64,000 bases of DNA from Candidatus Bathyarchaeota archaeon (GCA_029907545.1 JARYLR010000005.1:1-64000), one strand, 5' to 3'. Positions 42,553-50,800 are shown, counted from the stretch's first letter. The notes: a model not told the origin generated them from the letters alone. Program-made: numbers and translations.

Positions 42553-43400
42553 TGGTTCAGGAAGCTGTGACGCATCCGTTTTCAAAATATCTTCGCGAAG
42601 AGATGATGCCGCATATCTGGTGTGCTGGCTGTGGTAATGGCATTGTTCTGAACTGTTTTGTCCATGCTTTGGACGAGCTTAAAGCTGATCTGGACAAGCT
42701 TGTGGTCGTTTCCGGCATCGGTTGCATCGGGCGAACAGCAGGCTACACGAACACGGCTTCATTTCACACTACCCACGGGCGCTCCATAGCGTTCGCCACA
42801 GGAGTTAAACTGGCAAATCCTGAACTTGACGTAGTAATCGTTAGCGGTGACGGCGACCTTTTCGCTATCGGCGGAAACCACTTCATCCACGCGGCTAGAC
42901 GGAATATTGGGATAAAGGTGATCTGTGCAAACAATTTCAACTATGGCATGACTGGCGGGCAGCTGGGTCCGACAACTCCTCTTGAGGCGCTGACAACTAC
43001 AAGTCCTTATGGAAACAGCGAGCACCCGTTCAACCTTGTGCATTTGGCAGCCGCGGCGGGAGCTTCTTATGTTGCGAGGTGGACAACTCTGCATGTGCGG
43101 AGACTCACTCAATCTATCAAGAGGCTGATGCAGAAGGAAGGGTTCTGCTTCATAGAGGTCATATCGCCGTGTCCTGAGATTTTCGGTAGACGGAACAAGA
43201 TGCGGTCAGGGCTTGAGATGATGGAATGGTTCCGGAAAGCGTCTGTTGTGGAAAACTTTTCGGATCCTGCAAAGGCGGACATCACTCCTGACAGAATAGT
43301 TGTAGGCGAGTTTGTTGACATTGAGAAGATGAGCTACGAAAAACTTTTCCACGAGAAGATAGCGCAGATAAACGAAAAGGCAATGGAGAAGATGAGTTAG
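42552..43400 (+). CDS. korB: 2-oxoglutarate:ferredoxin oxidoreductase beta subunit (TPP-binding)
   Basis: This 282-residue subunit carries the thiamine pyrophosphate site: W-C-A-G-C-G-N-G-I-V, then V-V-S-G-I-G-C-I-G-R-T, and the TPP/Mg motif V-S-G-D-G-D-L-F-A-I-G-G-N-H with F-N-Y-G-M-T-G-G-Q. The substrate loop T-T-S-P-Y-G-N-S-E and the closing S-P-C-P-E-I-F-G-R are present. No extra ferredoxin domain is fused, consistent with the separate KorD. Confidence 0.94.
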   Translation: MVQEAVTHPFSKYLREEMMPHIWCAGCGNGIVLNCFVHALDELKADLDKLVVVSGIGCIGRTAGYTNTASFHTTHGRSIAFATGVKLANPELDVVIVSGDGDLFAIGGNHFIHAARRNIGIKVICANNFNYGMTGGQLGPTTPLEALTTTSPYGNSEHPFNLVHLAAAAGASYVARWTTLHVRRLTQSIKRLMQKEGFCFIEVISPCPEIFGRRNKMRSGLEMMEWFRKASVVENFSDPAKADITPDRIVVGEFVDIEKMSYEKLFHEKIAQINEKAMEKMS

Positions 43401-43401
43401 C

Positions 43402-43947
43402 ATGCGCGTCGAAATAAGATTCGCGGGTTTCGGAGGACAAGGCATAATCAAGTCAGGCATCATCACAGCGGCAGCAGCCTGCCTTTACGCTCAAAAGAAC
43501 GCAGTCCAAACGCAGTCCTACGGACCAGAGTCACGAGGCGGCGCCTGCAAGTCTGAAGTAGTGATCTCCGAAGAGGAAATTGACTTTCCAAAAGTTGATA
43601 TCCCAGACGTTTTGGTTGTCATGTCTCAGCATGCTTACAATGAGTATGCAGGCAACATGAAAGAAAACGGCACATTGCTCTTGGATCCCGACATGATTCC
43701 TGTAGAAATGGAGCTGAAGAATGTGAAGATCTTCAAGGTACCGGCTACGAAAATCGCTGAGGATCTTGGAAGAAAGATCGTGGCTAACATTGTTATGTTA
43801 GGGGCTTTTGTCGCCTTGACTGGCGTTCTGGACAAAGATGCGCTTAAAGAAGCAATTCTCGCTAACGTTCCAAAGGGCACCGAAGAACTGAACGTTAAAG
43901 CTTTTGAAAAAGGCTATGAATACGGAAAAAACCTGCTGAGTGCCTAA
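43402..43947 (+). CDS. korC: 2-oxoglutarate:ferredoxin oxidoreductase gamma subunit
   Basis: This 181-residue gamma subunit has the opening I-R-F-A-G-F-G-G-Q-G-I-I-K-S-G, then Y-G-P-E-S-R-G-G-A-C-K-S-E-V-V and the conserved A-N-I-V-M-L-G-A-F. It binds CoA in the oxidoreductase. It is the last gene of the hdr-kor operon; its TAA overlaps the stop of the convergent eS1 gene by four bases, so the two transcripts must overlap at their 3' ends. Confidence 0.93.
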   Translation: MRVEIRFAGFGGQGIIKSGIITAAAACLYAQKNAVQTQSYGPESRGGACKSEVVISEEEIDFPKVDIPDVLVVMSQHAYNEYAGNMKENGTLLLDPDMIPVEMELKNVKIFKVPATKIAEDLGRKIVANIVMLGAFVALTGVLDKDALKEAILANVPKGTEELNVKAFEKGYEYGKNLLSA

Positions 43948-44558
43948 GCTGGCTCTGCAGCCTTTACTTCTGTGTGTTGCAGTTTGGTTACAAGCTTCGA
44001 CTTTCGGATGCCGACATGTCGCGGTGGCGCTATTTTCTTTGCTTCATTGTAGATGTCTGAGGCAATCTTTCCGAGAACTATTTCTTGTGCAAACTGATCT
44101 AGTGTCAATACAGCGGCTTTTTCTTTGATTGTTTTCTCCATGATTGCGCGGATCGTTCTTTCCTGCGAGGTTCTTATCCGTGTAAGCGTAAAGGCTGAGA
44201 CAGCGAGCAGAAGCTTGTATCCATTCTTCGTTGTAGCAGTGAATATCGCGTCAACTTTGGTTGTTCTTCTGCGGACAAGGCTTCTCAAATAGTCTCTGGA
44301 GTACTCGTGCCCCTTGAATATCGTGTGTGCAGTTTTTCCTTCAACCTCTGTTACCTGGAAATACATTTTCAGATATTGGTGAGAAAAATCGTTCGTTATG
44401 TCGTAAAGTGTGGCGTCAACTACTCTTCCCACGAGTTTTTCTGCTTCAGCAACGGGCACGGAGCCTAGCTCAACGTTTCCAAAGTAGGGAGGCGCCATCA
44501 CCGTGTACCATGTTTTGCTTCTCCACTTATCTCGTATACGTTTTGTTTTTGAAGACAC
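43944..44558 (-). CDS. rps3ae: Small-subunit ribosomal protein eS1
   Basis: This 204-residue archaeal/eukaryal ribosomal protein (S3Ae) has the family opening K-W-R-S-K-T-W-Y-T-V-M-A-P-P-Y-F-G-N. Then come S-H-Q-Y-L-K-M-Y-F-Q-V and H-E-Y-S-R-D-Y-L-R-S-L-V-R-R-R-T-T-K-V-D-A. The C-terminal K-K-I-A-P-P-R-H-V-G-I-R-K-S-K-L closes it. It sits at the mRNA exit side of the small subunit. A 51-base gap separates it from serS upstream on the same strand. Confidence 0.95.
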   Translation of the reverse strand: MSSKTKRIRDKWRSKTWYTVMAPPYFGNVELGSVPVAEAEKLVGRVVDATLYDITNDFSHQYLKMYFQVTEVEGKTAHTIFKGHEYSRDYLRSLVRRRTTKVDAIFTATTKNGYKLLLAVSAFTLTRIRTSQERTIRAIMEKTIKEKAAVLTLDQFAQEIVLGKIASDIYNEAKKIAPPRHVGIRKSKLVTKLQHTEVKAAEPA

Positions 44559-44609
44559 GTCTTTCCCTTCGAATGTAGCTTGAAAATTCGCATAAGGGTA
44601 TTAAAAGGT

Positions 44610-45896
44610 TTACCGTACAGGCTTTATTTTCTCGATCCCGCTCATGTATTTCCTTAAGGCTTTAGGGACAATAATTGAGCCATCTTCCTGCTGATTGTTC
44701 TCAAGTATGGCAACGATTGTTCTGCTTGCGAGGGCGGTTGAGTTAAGTGTGTGCACGAAACCTTTTGGGGCTTCCCCCTCTTTTTCCCTATACCTAATGT
44801 TTAGCCTTCTGGACTGGTAGCCTGTGCAGTTGCTGCATGAACCCAGTTCTCTGTAAGCATGCTGAGCGGGCATCCAAGCTTCAAAATCGTATTTTTTCGC
44901 CGCCACCGTTCCAATGTCTCCGGTGCACACGTTGACTACGCGGTAGGGTAAATTTAGCTTCTTTAAGATGACTTCAGCATTTTGTATGAGTTCTTCGTGT
45001 AGTTTCCAAGAGTCTTCTGGCTTACAGAAAATAAACTGTTCAATCTTGTTGAACTGGTGAGTTCGGAAGATCCCCCGCGTGTCTTTTCCGTGTGCTCCGG
45101 CTTCCTTGCGGAAGTTCGTGCTGATACCCGCGAATTTAAAAGGCAGTTTTTCCGCGTTTAACACCTCATCCATGAACATTGCTGCGATAGGGTGCTCAGA
45201 TGTCGCGATCAGATAGAGATCTTCATTTTCGATTTTGTATAGCACGTCTTCGAAGTCGCTTAATGCGGTGACCCCTTCGTATGCTTCGCGCCTCATCATG
45301 AAAGGTGGCTCTATAGGAATGTAGCCCTTCTTGGCTACCTCTTCCATCGCGAAATGCATCAGCGCCATATCCAGCAAGACACCATCTCGTTTCAAGTAGT
45401 AGAATCTGGCTCCAGCAACCTTTCCGGCGCGTTCAATATCGATAATGTCAAGGTCTAAGCCTAGCTCTATGTGACCTTTGACGGGAAAACTGAATTTTGG
45501 AGGGTTTCCCCATGCCCGTATTTGGACATTGTCGTTCTCGTCTTTGCCGATGGGAACTGAGTCGTGCAACAGATTCGGAAGACGCATAAGAATCCCATGC
45601 GCTTTCGCCTCAGCCTCGCTCACTTCTTTCTCCAGAACCGTAATTTCCCTGTCAAGGGACTTAGCTCTTGCTACTTCCTTGACTGCGTCTTGCCCTTTCT
45701 TTTTGAGCGCCGCGATTTCTGTGGTGATCTGTTTTCTTTCGTGGCGAAGCTCATTCAGTTTCGTTAAGCCTCGGCGCCAGACCTCGTCATAATTGATCAG
45801 GGCTGCAAGCTTTTTCAGGTTTTCAGGGTCTCCCCTCTTCTCGAGGTTGTTTCTAACGAGTGTGGGGTTTTCTCGGATAAGCTTAATGTCCAGCAT
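44610..45896 (-). CDS. serS: Seryl-tRNA synthetase (common type)
   Basis: This 428-residue class II synthetase starts M-L-D-I-K-L-I-R-E-N-P and has a long coiled-coil arm (residues about 30-105) that binds the variable arm of tRNA-Ser. Motif 2 reads F-R-K-E-A-G-A-H-G-K-D-T-R-G-I-F-R-T-H-Q-F and motif 3 ends A-L-A-S-R-T-I-V-A-I-L-E-N. It is the bacterial/archaeal common form, not the rare methanogen SerRS. Upstream is a 350-bp gap with a TATA-like element. Confidence 0.95.
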   Translation of the reverse strand: MLDIKLIRENPTLVRNNLEKRGDPENLKKLAALINYDEVWRRGLTKLNELRHERKQITTEIAALKKKGQDAVKEVARAKSLDREITVLEKEVSEAEAKAHGILMRLPNLLHDSVPIGKDENDNVQIRAWGNPPKFSFPVKGHIELGLDLDIIDIERAGKVAGARFYYLKRDGVLLDMALMHFAMEEVAKKGYIPIEPPFMMRREAYEGVTALSDFEDVLYKIENEDLYLIATSEHPIAAMFMDEVLNAEKLPFKFAGISTNFRKEAGAHGKDTRGIFRTHQFNKIEQFIFCKPEDSWKLHEELIQNAEVILKKLNLPYRVVNVCTGDIGTVAAKKYDFEAWMPAQHAYRELGSCSNCTGYQSRRLNIRYREKEGEAPKGFVHTLNSTALASRTIVAILENNQQEDGSIIVPKALRKYMSGIEKIKPVR

Positions 45897-46246
45897 TGTC
45901 TCTCACGGTAAGTGTCGCTAATCTTTATTGACTCTTTAAGTTCTAGCCACAACTCGACTATTTAACTTTGATGAAGCCTTGATTTTAAGCTGTAACGCCG
46001 AAAATTGTTTTGAACATAAACAGTTGAAAGGTTTGATCGCGAGGTTCACAAGCGATATGTTTTTAATCTATATATAATCGGAGAAAATCTCCGAAAATCC
46101 ACTTTAGAGGAGCTTGATTTAGGCTTCTTTTCTTGGAGTTTCGCAATAGAAGTTTAAACAGTTTGATTAACTAGCCTATAAGGACTGATAGGAGAAAGCT
46201 CTGCTTACGTTGCTCTCTTTTCCTTTTCAGACAGAAAGAAGTGAGT
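45897..46246. other. 350-bp gap upstream of serS with TATA-like box and short hairpin
   Basis: No gene is supported. TCTATATATAATC at 46066-46078 is followed at once by the hairpin CGGAGA-AAA-TCTCCG (46079-46093). The box could serve serS on the minus strand, with a leader of roughly 140 bases, or a short plus-strand transcript running toward the GNAT gene. Nothing else is readable. Confidence 0.45.
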
Positions 46247-46783
46247 TCACTTGCTTGTGTCTTCTAGGGTTTTTTCCATGTAAAGCCATTTAGACCTAAG
46301 TTGTGGCGGGACTTCCGTTTCGGGATATTCGCTGCGTTCAACAAACCCTACAGAACGATAGAGATTGTGCGCAGTGGTCATGAATGGTCCAGATTCGAGA
46401 TAGATTGAATGATATCCGAATTCCTTCGCTTTTTGCATTAGCTGCTGCAATAAGGCTTTGCCATAACCTTTTCCCCGATATGTGGGTCGAATATACATTC
46501 GTTTTATCTCAGCGATGTTTTTCCTTACTTGATGGAGTGCACCCATACCGATAATAGTCTCTTCAATTTCAAGCAGATAATAGATTCCATGTGGAGCTGA
46601 ACACAATTTCTCAACCATGCCAGTCACATAATCCCGAACCGACACTGCACTCTTCGCAAGCAAGTCTATTCCAAAATACTTAGTGATTTCTCTCAACATC
46701 CAGTCCATGAATTCGCAGTTCAAATCAATTACTTGGGACCTGTGGACACGCAAATCAACTGGTAGAAAATGAACCTTTTCAGC
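46247..46783 (-). CDS. GNAT-family N-acetyltransferase
   Basis: This 178-residue acetyltransferase has the acetyl-CoA pyrophosphate loop R-P-T-Y-R-G-K-G-Y-G-K-A-L-L (motif A). It is preceded by I-A-E-I-K-R-M-Y-I and followed by S-I-Y-L-E-S-G-P-F and A-H-N-L-Y-R-S-V-G-F-V-E-R (motif B). The acceptor is unknown. Start at 46783 is preferred, as GGTG lies six bases upstream; an in-frame ATG at 46798 exists. It stands alone, on the same strand as serS. Confidence 0.86.
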   Translation of the reverse strand, partial: AEKVHFLPVDLRVHRSQVIDLNCEFMDWMLREITKYFGIDLLAKSAVSVRDYVTGMVEKLCSAPHGIYYLLEIEETIIGMGALHQVRKNIAEIKRMYIRPTYRGKGYGKALLQQLMQKAKEFGYHSIYLESGPFMTTAHNLYRSVGFVERSEYPETEVPPQLRSKWLYMEKTLEDTSK

Positions 46784-46924
46784 CATTCTCGACACCATAT
46801 ATTGGGATAATCTAATGTGGATTCTGTGCAGTTATAACTCTCCGTTTTTCTTCCCACTGCCATCGTGTTCACCTTGGTTTTGATTAATCCGATTTGCATA
46901 ATATGAAATTCGCCATGCCATGCG

Positions 46925-47020
46925 AAAAAACCGAGCCTACATATATCGACAATTTCTGAGCTTTAGCCATTTGGAGAGGCAAGGCTCGGAGCGCGGTAAG
47001 CGCTTTTGAATTCAGATATT
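46925..47020 (-). ncRNA. Candidate structured small RNA downstream of ftsY
   Basis: Read on the minus strand, a TATA box (TTATATATAGG, 47039-47050) is followed at transcript distance by the hairpin AGCGC-TTACC-GCGCT (47004-46990). Directly behind it are CCGAGCC (46989-46983) and GGCTCGG (46937-46931), paired across 45 bases and followed by TTTTTT. This order (promoter, stacked helices, terminal stem, U run) is that of an independent small RNA. No known class was recognised: no C/D or H/ACA boxes and no tRNA fold. Confidence 0.45.
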
Positions 47021-47074
47021 CCAAAGTCTGCTCAGGTTGCCTATATATAAAATGACAGACTTGTCGTGTAGCCA

Positions 47075-47980
47075 TTACCTAAGTATCATTTCCACAAATT
47101 TTTCTGGATTAAACTCTTCCAAATCATCATACCGCTGTCCAGTTCCAATAAACAAAATCGGCTTCTTAGTGACATACGTAACACTCAAAGAAGACCCACC
47201 CTTCACATCAGCATCCACCTTAGTGAGTATCGTCGCGTCTATGCCTATACTTTTATGAAATTCCTCTGCCTGCATGACAGCGTCATTTCCTGTGAGAGAG
47301 TCAACCGTAAGTAAGGTCAAATCTGGACTGACAACACGTTTCACCTTTTCCAGCTCGCTCATCAGATTCCTGTTTGTCTGCATCCTGCCAGCAGTATCTA
47401 TCAGAACCACGTCGACGCCATGTGATTTCGCATGCCCAATAGTGTCATAAGCCACCGCCGCTGGGTCAGCACCGTAACTGTGCTTTATCATCCTGATGCC
47501 TAAACGCTTGGCATGTTCCTCCAGCTGTTCTATGGAGCCGGCACGGTACGTGTCGCTGCACGCTAATACAACCGAGAAACCCTTCTTCTTCAGAAAACGC
47601 GCAACCTTCGCAATGGTCGTCGTCTTTCCTGTTCCGTTGATACCTACGAACACTATGACGAACGGTTCTCTTTTTTCACGTTTTTCTTTAATAGATTCTA
47701 AGAGGTTTATCCGGCTGTTTGTTAGCATAACTTCAAGGATGGCTTCGCGCAAGCTACTTTCAACAATTTTCTTGCGGTCTTCAAGCCTTTTGACCTGTAC
47801 GCCATCTAGCCTCTTCTCCATCTCGTCGCAGATGCGCTCTGCAACTGGAAAGGCAACATCGTTTTCGACGAGGCTGATCTTGAAGTCAGACAGCACAGGA
47901 TGCAGATTTGCCGCTTTAAGCTCAGTTGTAGTGATCTTGCCTACGAGGCTTTTGAAGCCGGTCTTCAGTTTCTCAAACAT
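47075..47980 (-). CDS. ftsY: Signal recognition particle receptor FtsY
   Basis: This 301-residue SRP GTPase receives SRP54-ribosome complexes at the membrane. It has the NG domains: helical N domain, then G1 F-V-G-I-N-G-T-G-K-T-T-T, the D-T-Y-R-A-G-S-I-E-Q-L insertion-box segment, G3 L-I-D-T-A-G-R-M-Q-T-N, and T-K-V-D as G4. G-x-G-Q at G-T-G-Q-R-Y-D-D-L closes the set. It lacks a long acidic A domain, as usual in archaea. It overlaps pfdA by eight bases in the conserved archaeal cluster aIF6-eL20-pfdA-ftsY. Confidence 0.95.
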   Translation of the reverse strand: MFEKLKTGFKSLVGKITTTELKAANLHPVLSDFKISLVENDVAFPVAERICDEMEKRLDGVQVKRLEDRKKIVESSLREAILEVMLTNSRINLLESIKEKREKREPFVIVFVGINGTGKTTTIAKVARFLKKKGFSVVLACSDTYRAGSIEQLEEHAKRLGIRMIKHSYGADPAAVAYDTIGHAKSHGVDVVLIDTAGRMQTNRNLMSELEKVKRVVSPDLTLLTVDSLTGNDAVMQAEEFHKSIGIDATILTKVDADVKGGSSLSVTYVTKKPILFIGTGQRYDDLEEFNPEKFVEMILR

Positions 47981-48419
47981 TTTGCTGGGCTTTTCCTTCT
48001 CTTGTTTCAGAAATCAGGCGCTCAACAGATTCGCGGTTCTTGTTAATCATGTCTACAACTTGGACAAACTGTTGCTGGAGGGCTGCTCTTGTCCTTTCTA
48101 GATCTTCTAGACGTTTCTTCATGATTTCCTTGGCTTCCTGCAGTCTCTTCTCTACCGAGACTCCGGCGCCGATGCCTACTATTACCTTGTCTGGTGTGAC
48201 AAGACGTGCTTTAGCATATGACTCTCCGCCTATGGGTATGAGAAGTTCAGCGTTCTCCCTCTCTTTTTCTAAGCCTTCAAGAGTCACACTTGAATAGTTC
48301 AAATCAGCAATCACGGCGCTAACCATGTTGATGCGGGACTGTATCGCCTCAGCCCTCTGCTCCAAAATTCGCGATTCGAGGCTTAGCCTGCGGAATTCTT
48401 CGTCACTCTTTTCCGCCAA
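47973..48419 (-). CDS. pfdA: Prefoldin alpha subunit
   Basis: This 148-residue subunit forms the core of the jellyfish-shaped prefoldin hexamer that holds unfolded proteins for the chaperonin. It has two long coiled-coil helices (residues 5-45 and 95-140) around a beta-hairpin region with L-I-P-I-G-G-E-S-Y-A-K-A and V-I-V-G-I-G-A-G-V-S-V-E-K. It overlaps eL20 upstream by 17 bases and ftsY downstream by eight bases. Confidence 0.93.
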   Translation of the reverse strand: MAEKSDEEFRRLSLESRILEQRAEAIQSRINMVSAVIADLNYSSVTLEGLEKERENAELLIPIGGESYAKARLVTPDKVIVGIGAGVSVEKRLQEAKEIMKKRLEDLERTRAALQQQFVQVVDMINKNRESVERLISETREGKAQQNV

Positions 48420-48660
48420 GTTGCACTTCTCCTACAACAAGTTTCTTCAGTAGCGGGTTCTCAATCTGCTCAGGCGCGATCTCATCAATGCTTACTATCT
48501 TTATGTTGAAACGTTTAACGCGGTGTTTGCTGCCGAGTTCCGCATAAACCTTCTCCACGGCATGTTCCTTTTTCTCGGCAAGAATTTCCTTTTTAAAACT
48601 GGTTTTAAAGTTTGGCTTATTAGTTTCGCCGACGACTCTGAAGACTTTCAAATCTATCAC
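48403..48660 (-). CDS. rpl18a: Large-subunit ribosomal protein eL20 (L18a/LX)
   Basis: This 85-residue archaeal LX protein carries K-V-F-R-V-V-G-E-T-N-K, then K-E-I-L-A-E-K-K-E-H-A-V-E-K-V-Y-A-E-L-G-S-K-H-R-V-K-R read in two parts. I-V-S-I-D-E-I closes the family pattern. It is a single-domain version of eukaryotic eL20. It sits three bases after aIF6 and overlaps pfdA, the standard archaeal order. Confidence 0.93.
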   Translation of the reverse strand: MIDLKVFRVVGETNKPNFKTSFKKEILAEKKEHAVEKVYAELGSKHRVKRFNIKIVSIDEIAPEQIENPLLKKLVVGEVQLGGKE

Positions 48661-48663
48661 CTT

Positions 48664-49335
48664 TCAGCGCACAACATCCAAAGCGTGTTCAATTATAAAT
48701 GTTTCTGGACCAGTAGTCATAGATCCAGCAACCCCTCCATAACTGTTACCAATCAAGCCTGTCCCGACGTAGGGGATTCCACAGTTCACTGTGCCCGCAT
48801 CCACAGGAACATTGAGAACGTCCTCTAAGATCTTGCGCTCCTCGTCTTTAACCAGTGGATGAACTAAAGCTCCCTTGTTGGTGGCAACGCCGAGGGAGCC
48901 AACATAGGGCAAGCCAGCGATTTCACCACGCACAGCAGGAACCTCCAACGTTTCAGAAACCATGGCGATCTCGCTGTCCTTAAGCCGTGGGTCAACAATC
49001 GCTCCATAGTCATTCGCTAAAACCATGTTTCCATAAGCCGTGCGCTTTGTCTCCATGACCTTAATTTTACCATCAAAAACAGATTTGATACTGTTAATTT
49101 CCTCATCCAGCACGAGACTTGGTAAAAGGATCCCGTTAGAATTGGCGCAGGCGAAAGCTCCCACGAGAACAGATCCGCCTATAGAAGTGTGGACAAGCTT
49201 AACGTTAAGCCATTTCGCCACTCTCTCCGCCTTTTTGAGCGGAACAAGTCGCGGCACTATAACCATCTTGTCTGTTGCCAACGAGTAGACGCCTATGCTT
49301 GCGGATCCAACGATGTCATAGAGATAAACAGGCAA
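48664..49335 (-). CDS. eif6: Translation initiation factor aIF6
   Basis: This 223-residue anti-association factor binds the 50S subunit and keeps it from joining 30S. Its five-fold pseudo-symmetric pentein repeats can be traced by N-x-x-G and D-x-x-E patterns: F-A-C-A-N-S-N-G-I-L-L-P, V-L-A-N-D-Y-G-A-I-V-D-P, V-A-T-N-K-G-A-L-V-H-P and G-L-I-G-N-S-Y-G-G-V. In many archaea eL31 and eL39 genes precede it. Here a tRNA-Val gene is upstream instead. Confidence 0.95.
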   Translation of the reverse strand: MPVYLYDIVGSASIGVYSLATDKMVIVPRLVPLKKAERVAKWLNVKLVHTSIGGSVLVGAFACANSNGILLPSLVLDEEINSIKSVFDGKIKVMETKRTAYGNMVLANDYGAIVDPRLKDSEIAMVSETLEVPAVRGEIAGLPYVGSLGVATNKGALVHPLVKDEERKILEDVLNVPVDAGTVNCGIPYVGTGLIGNSYGGVAGSMTTGPETFIIEHALDVVR

Positions 49336-49487
49336 AACCGCTCCCCTTCCTATGCGATGCCGACATGGCTTTTCTCTTCAATAATATCAAGCAAGCTTAT
49401 AGTCTTTCCTTCCAAAGCACATTCAATTCATACATAAGGTAGATATAGGCGCTTAAAGCCGACGCCCATCCTCGGAAAACTTGCTTC

Positions 49488-49565
49488 TGGTGGGCCGGAC
49501 CGGACTCGAACCGGCGACCTTTGGCTCGTAAAGCCAATGTCCTAACCAAGCTAGACGACCGGCCC
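49488..49565 (-). tRNA. tRNA-Val (UAC)
   Basis: Read on the minus strand, acceptor GGGCCGG pairs with CCGGCCC, discriminator A is at 49491 and an encoded CCA is at 49490-49488. The anticodon stem TTGGC/GCCAA holds loop TTTACGA, giving UAC for Val. The T-arm is GCCGGTTCGAGTCCGGT. The D-arm has the normal TTGGTTAGGA form. A TATA-like CTTAAATCC is about 28 bases upstream. No intron is seen. Confidence 0.95.
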
Positions 49566-49929
49566 TTCTGATTCTGATTTATGGAGCTTGGATTTAAGTT
49601 CTTTACTGATTTTGCTGCATTATTTTGGTATCTTATGTGGGGTTGTAGGCGCTTATTGTCTTTTGGTCTTCGCATGATGAGCGCATGTTCTATGGTCACT
49701 GATGTGGCTTCTCCCGCTATTGCGGCCGTTATTGTTTTAATTCTATTGGAGACTGAGAACTGATCCTTTTGCTGGAAGACTTGTTTCTTAGACTATGTTC
49801 TGGGGATTAATGATTTAGATTAATGTTTTTGTTGAATTCCACTTGATACCGCAATGTATTTATTCTAGCTTAAAAAAGGTTATCGAGCCTATACAAACTG
49901 AAAAACTAGGAGTAAGGCGGTGCAAGAAA
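49566..49929. other. 364-bp gap between tRNA-Val and alba
   Basis: A 60-codon frame at 49581-49763 (plus) ends in a short hydrophobic stretch, but it has no ribosome-binding site and no recognisable composition, so it is not called. The A/T-rich stretch 49852-49875 probably contains the alba promoter. AAGGCGGTG at 49914-49922 is the ribosome-binding site that sets the alba start. Confidence 0.45.
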
Positions 49930-50208
49930 ATGTCTGAAAGCAATTCAGTGCTGATCGGAAACAAGCCAGTAATGAACTACGTACTGGCATGCATAACCCT
50001 CTTTCACGGCGGAGCAAAAGAAGTAAACATTAAAGCGCGAGGAAGAGCCATAAGCGTAGCAGTAGACGTAGTCGAAGTGGTCAGACGCAAATTCCTACCT
50101 GACGTAAAGGTCAAGAAGGTCAACATCGGAACGCAGCAGATGACACCCAGAGAAGAGGGTGGCTCGCCAACAAACGTAAGCACAGTTGAAATAACTTTAG
50201 AACGCTAG
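49930..50208 (+). CDS. albA: DNA/RNA-binding chromatin protein Alba
   Basis: This 92-residue abundant chromatin protein of archaea has the opening [15 protein letters not shown]. Then come [21 protein letters not shown], the beta-hairpin arm [10 protein letters not shown] and the closing S-T-V-E-I-T-L. The lysine usually acetylated in Sulfolobus Alba (K16 of G-x-K-P-x-M-x-Y) has its counterpart in G-N-K-P-V-M-N-Y. The start at 49930 follows AAGGCGGTG; the frame to 49843 is untranslated leader. Confidence 0.95.
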   Translation: MSESNSVLIGNKPVMNYVLACITLFHGGAKEVNIKARGRAISVAVDVVEVVRRKFLPDVKVKKVNIGTQQMTPREEGGSPTNVSTVEITLER

Positions 50209-50276
50209 AAACGTGTTTCCCATGCCGGTTCAGAGCTCCGCCGCCCCTCCTTTATTTGTGGAGGGCAGTTTCAAGG

Positions 50277-50786
50277 GTGAAAGCAGAGCTGTGCAGTTTC
50301 TGTTTGAAAAGTGGCATACTGTGCCCAAAGTGTTCAGCTAGGTTAAAGTCTGGAGATATTAGTGGTGTAGATTTGAAGGTTGCTCGTTTGCTTTTGTCTT
50401 TGGAGGTGAAGTTTCCCTCTCTTCAGAATGTGTTTTTTCATAGGGCTGTGGATGCGGGTCGGACTTTGGCGATTGTTGTTGGTCCGGGGGATGTTCCTAG
50501 GCTTTTGGGTTATGGGGGGAAGATTATTAGGGCGATTAGTGAGGAGACGGGTAAGAGTGTGCGGGTTTTGGAGTTTGGTGTTGATGACCGGAGGTTTCTG
50601 GAGGACTTGTTTGCGCCTTTGAATATCGTTACTATTAACACGATATGGTTGCCTGATGGGAGTACGGAGACGCGGGTTATTCTGCGTCGGAGGCGGGGTT
50701 CGCAGCTGCCTTTTGACTTGAAAACTTTGAAGGAGATTGCGAGTAAGATCCGCAACATTACCTTGCGTGTAGAGCTTACGGATTAG
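50277..50786 (+). CDS. Zinc-ribbon plus KH-domain protein (archaeal NusA-like)
   Basis: This protein of about 169 residues has an N-terminal C-S-F-C-L-K-S-G-I-L-C-P-K-C zinc ribbon. A KH-type RNA-binding fold follows, with the G-x-x-G loop in LLGYGGKIIRAISEETGK and the C-terminal V-R-V-L-E-F-G-V-D-D-R-R-F. It is like archaeal NusA-related KH proteins. GTG at 50277 is chosen, with GGAGG about 12 bases upstream; TTG at 50256 is in frame. Its stop overlaps the frame of aspS, which begins 14 bases later. Confidence 0.82.
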   Translation: MKAELCSFCLKSGILCPKCSARLKSGDISGVDLKVARLLLSLEVKFPSLQNVFFHRAVDAGRTLAIVVGPGDVPRLLGYGGKIIRAISEETGKSVRVLEFGVDDRRFLEDLFAPLNIVTINTIWLPDGSTETRVILRRRRGSQLPFDLKTLKEIASKIRNITLRVELTD

Positions 50787-50800
50787 TGTGGCGGGGTTTT

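Noticed and set aside
46884-47075. 63-codon minus-strand ORF downstream of ftsY
   Set aside because: It contains the TATA box and the RNA stems, starts on the ftsY end, and has no recognisable protein features; the RNA reading fits better.
49674-49760. Possible C/D-box guide RNA (ATGATGA and CTGA boxes)
   Set aside because: The distance between C' and final D boxes is about 50 bases, far from the usual 12-base guide spacing, so the boxes are probably chance.
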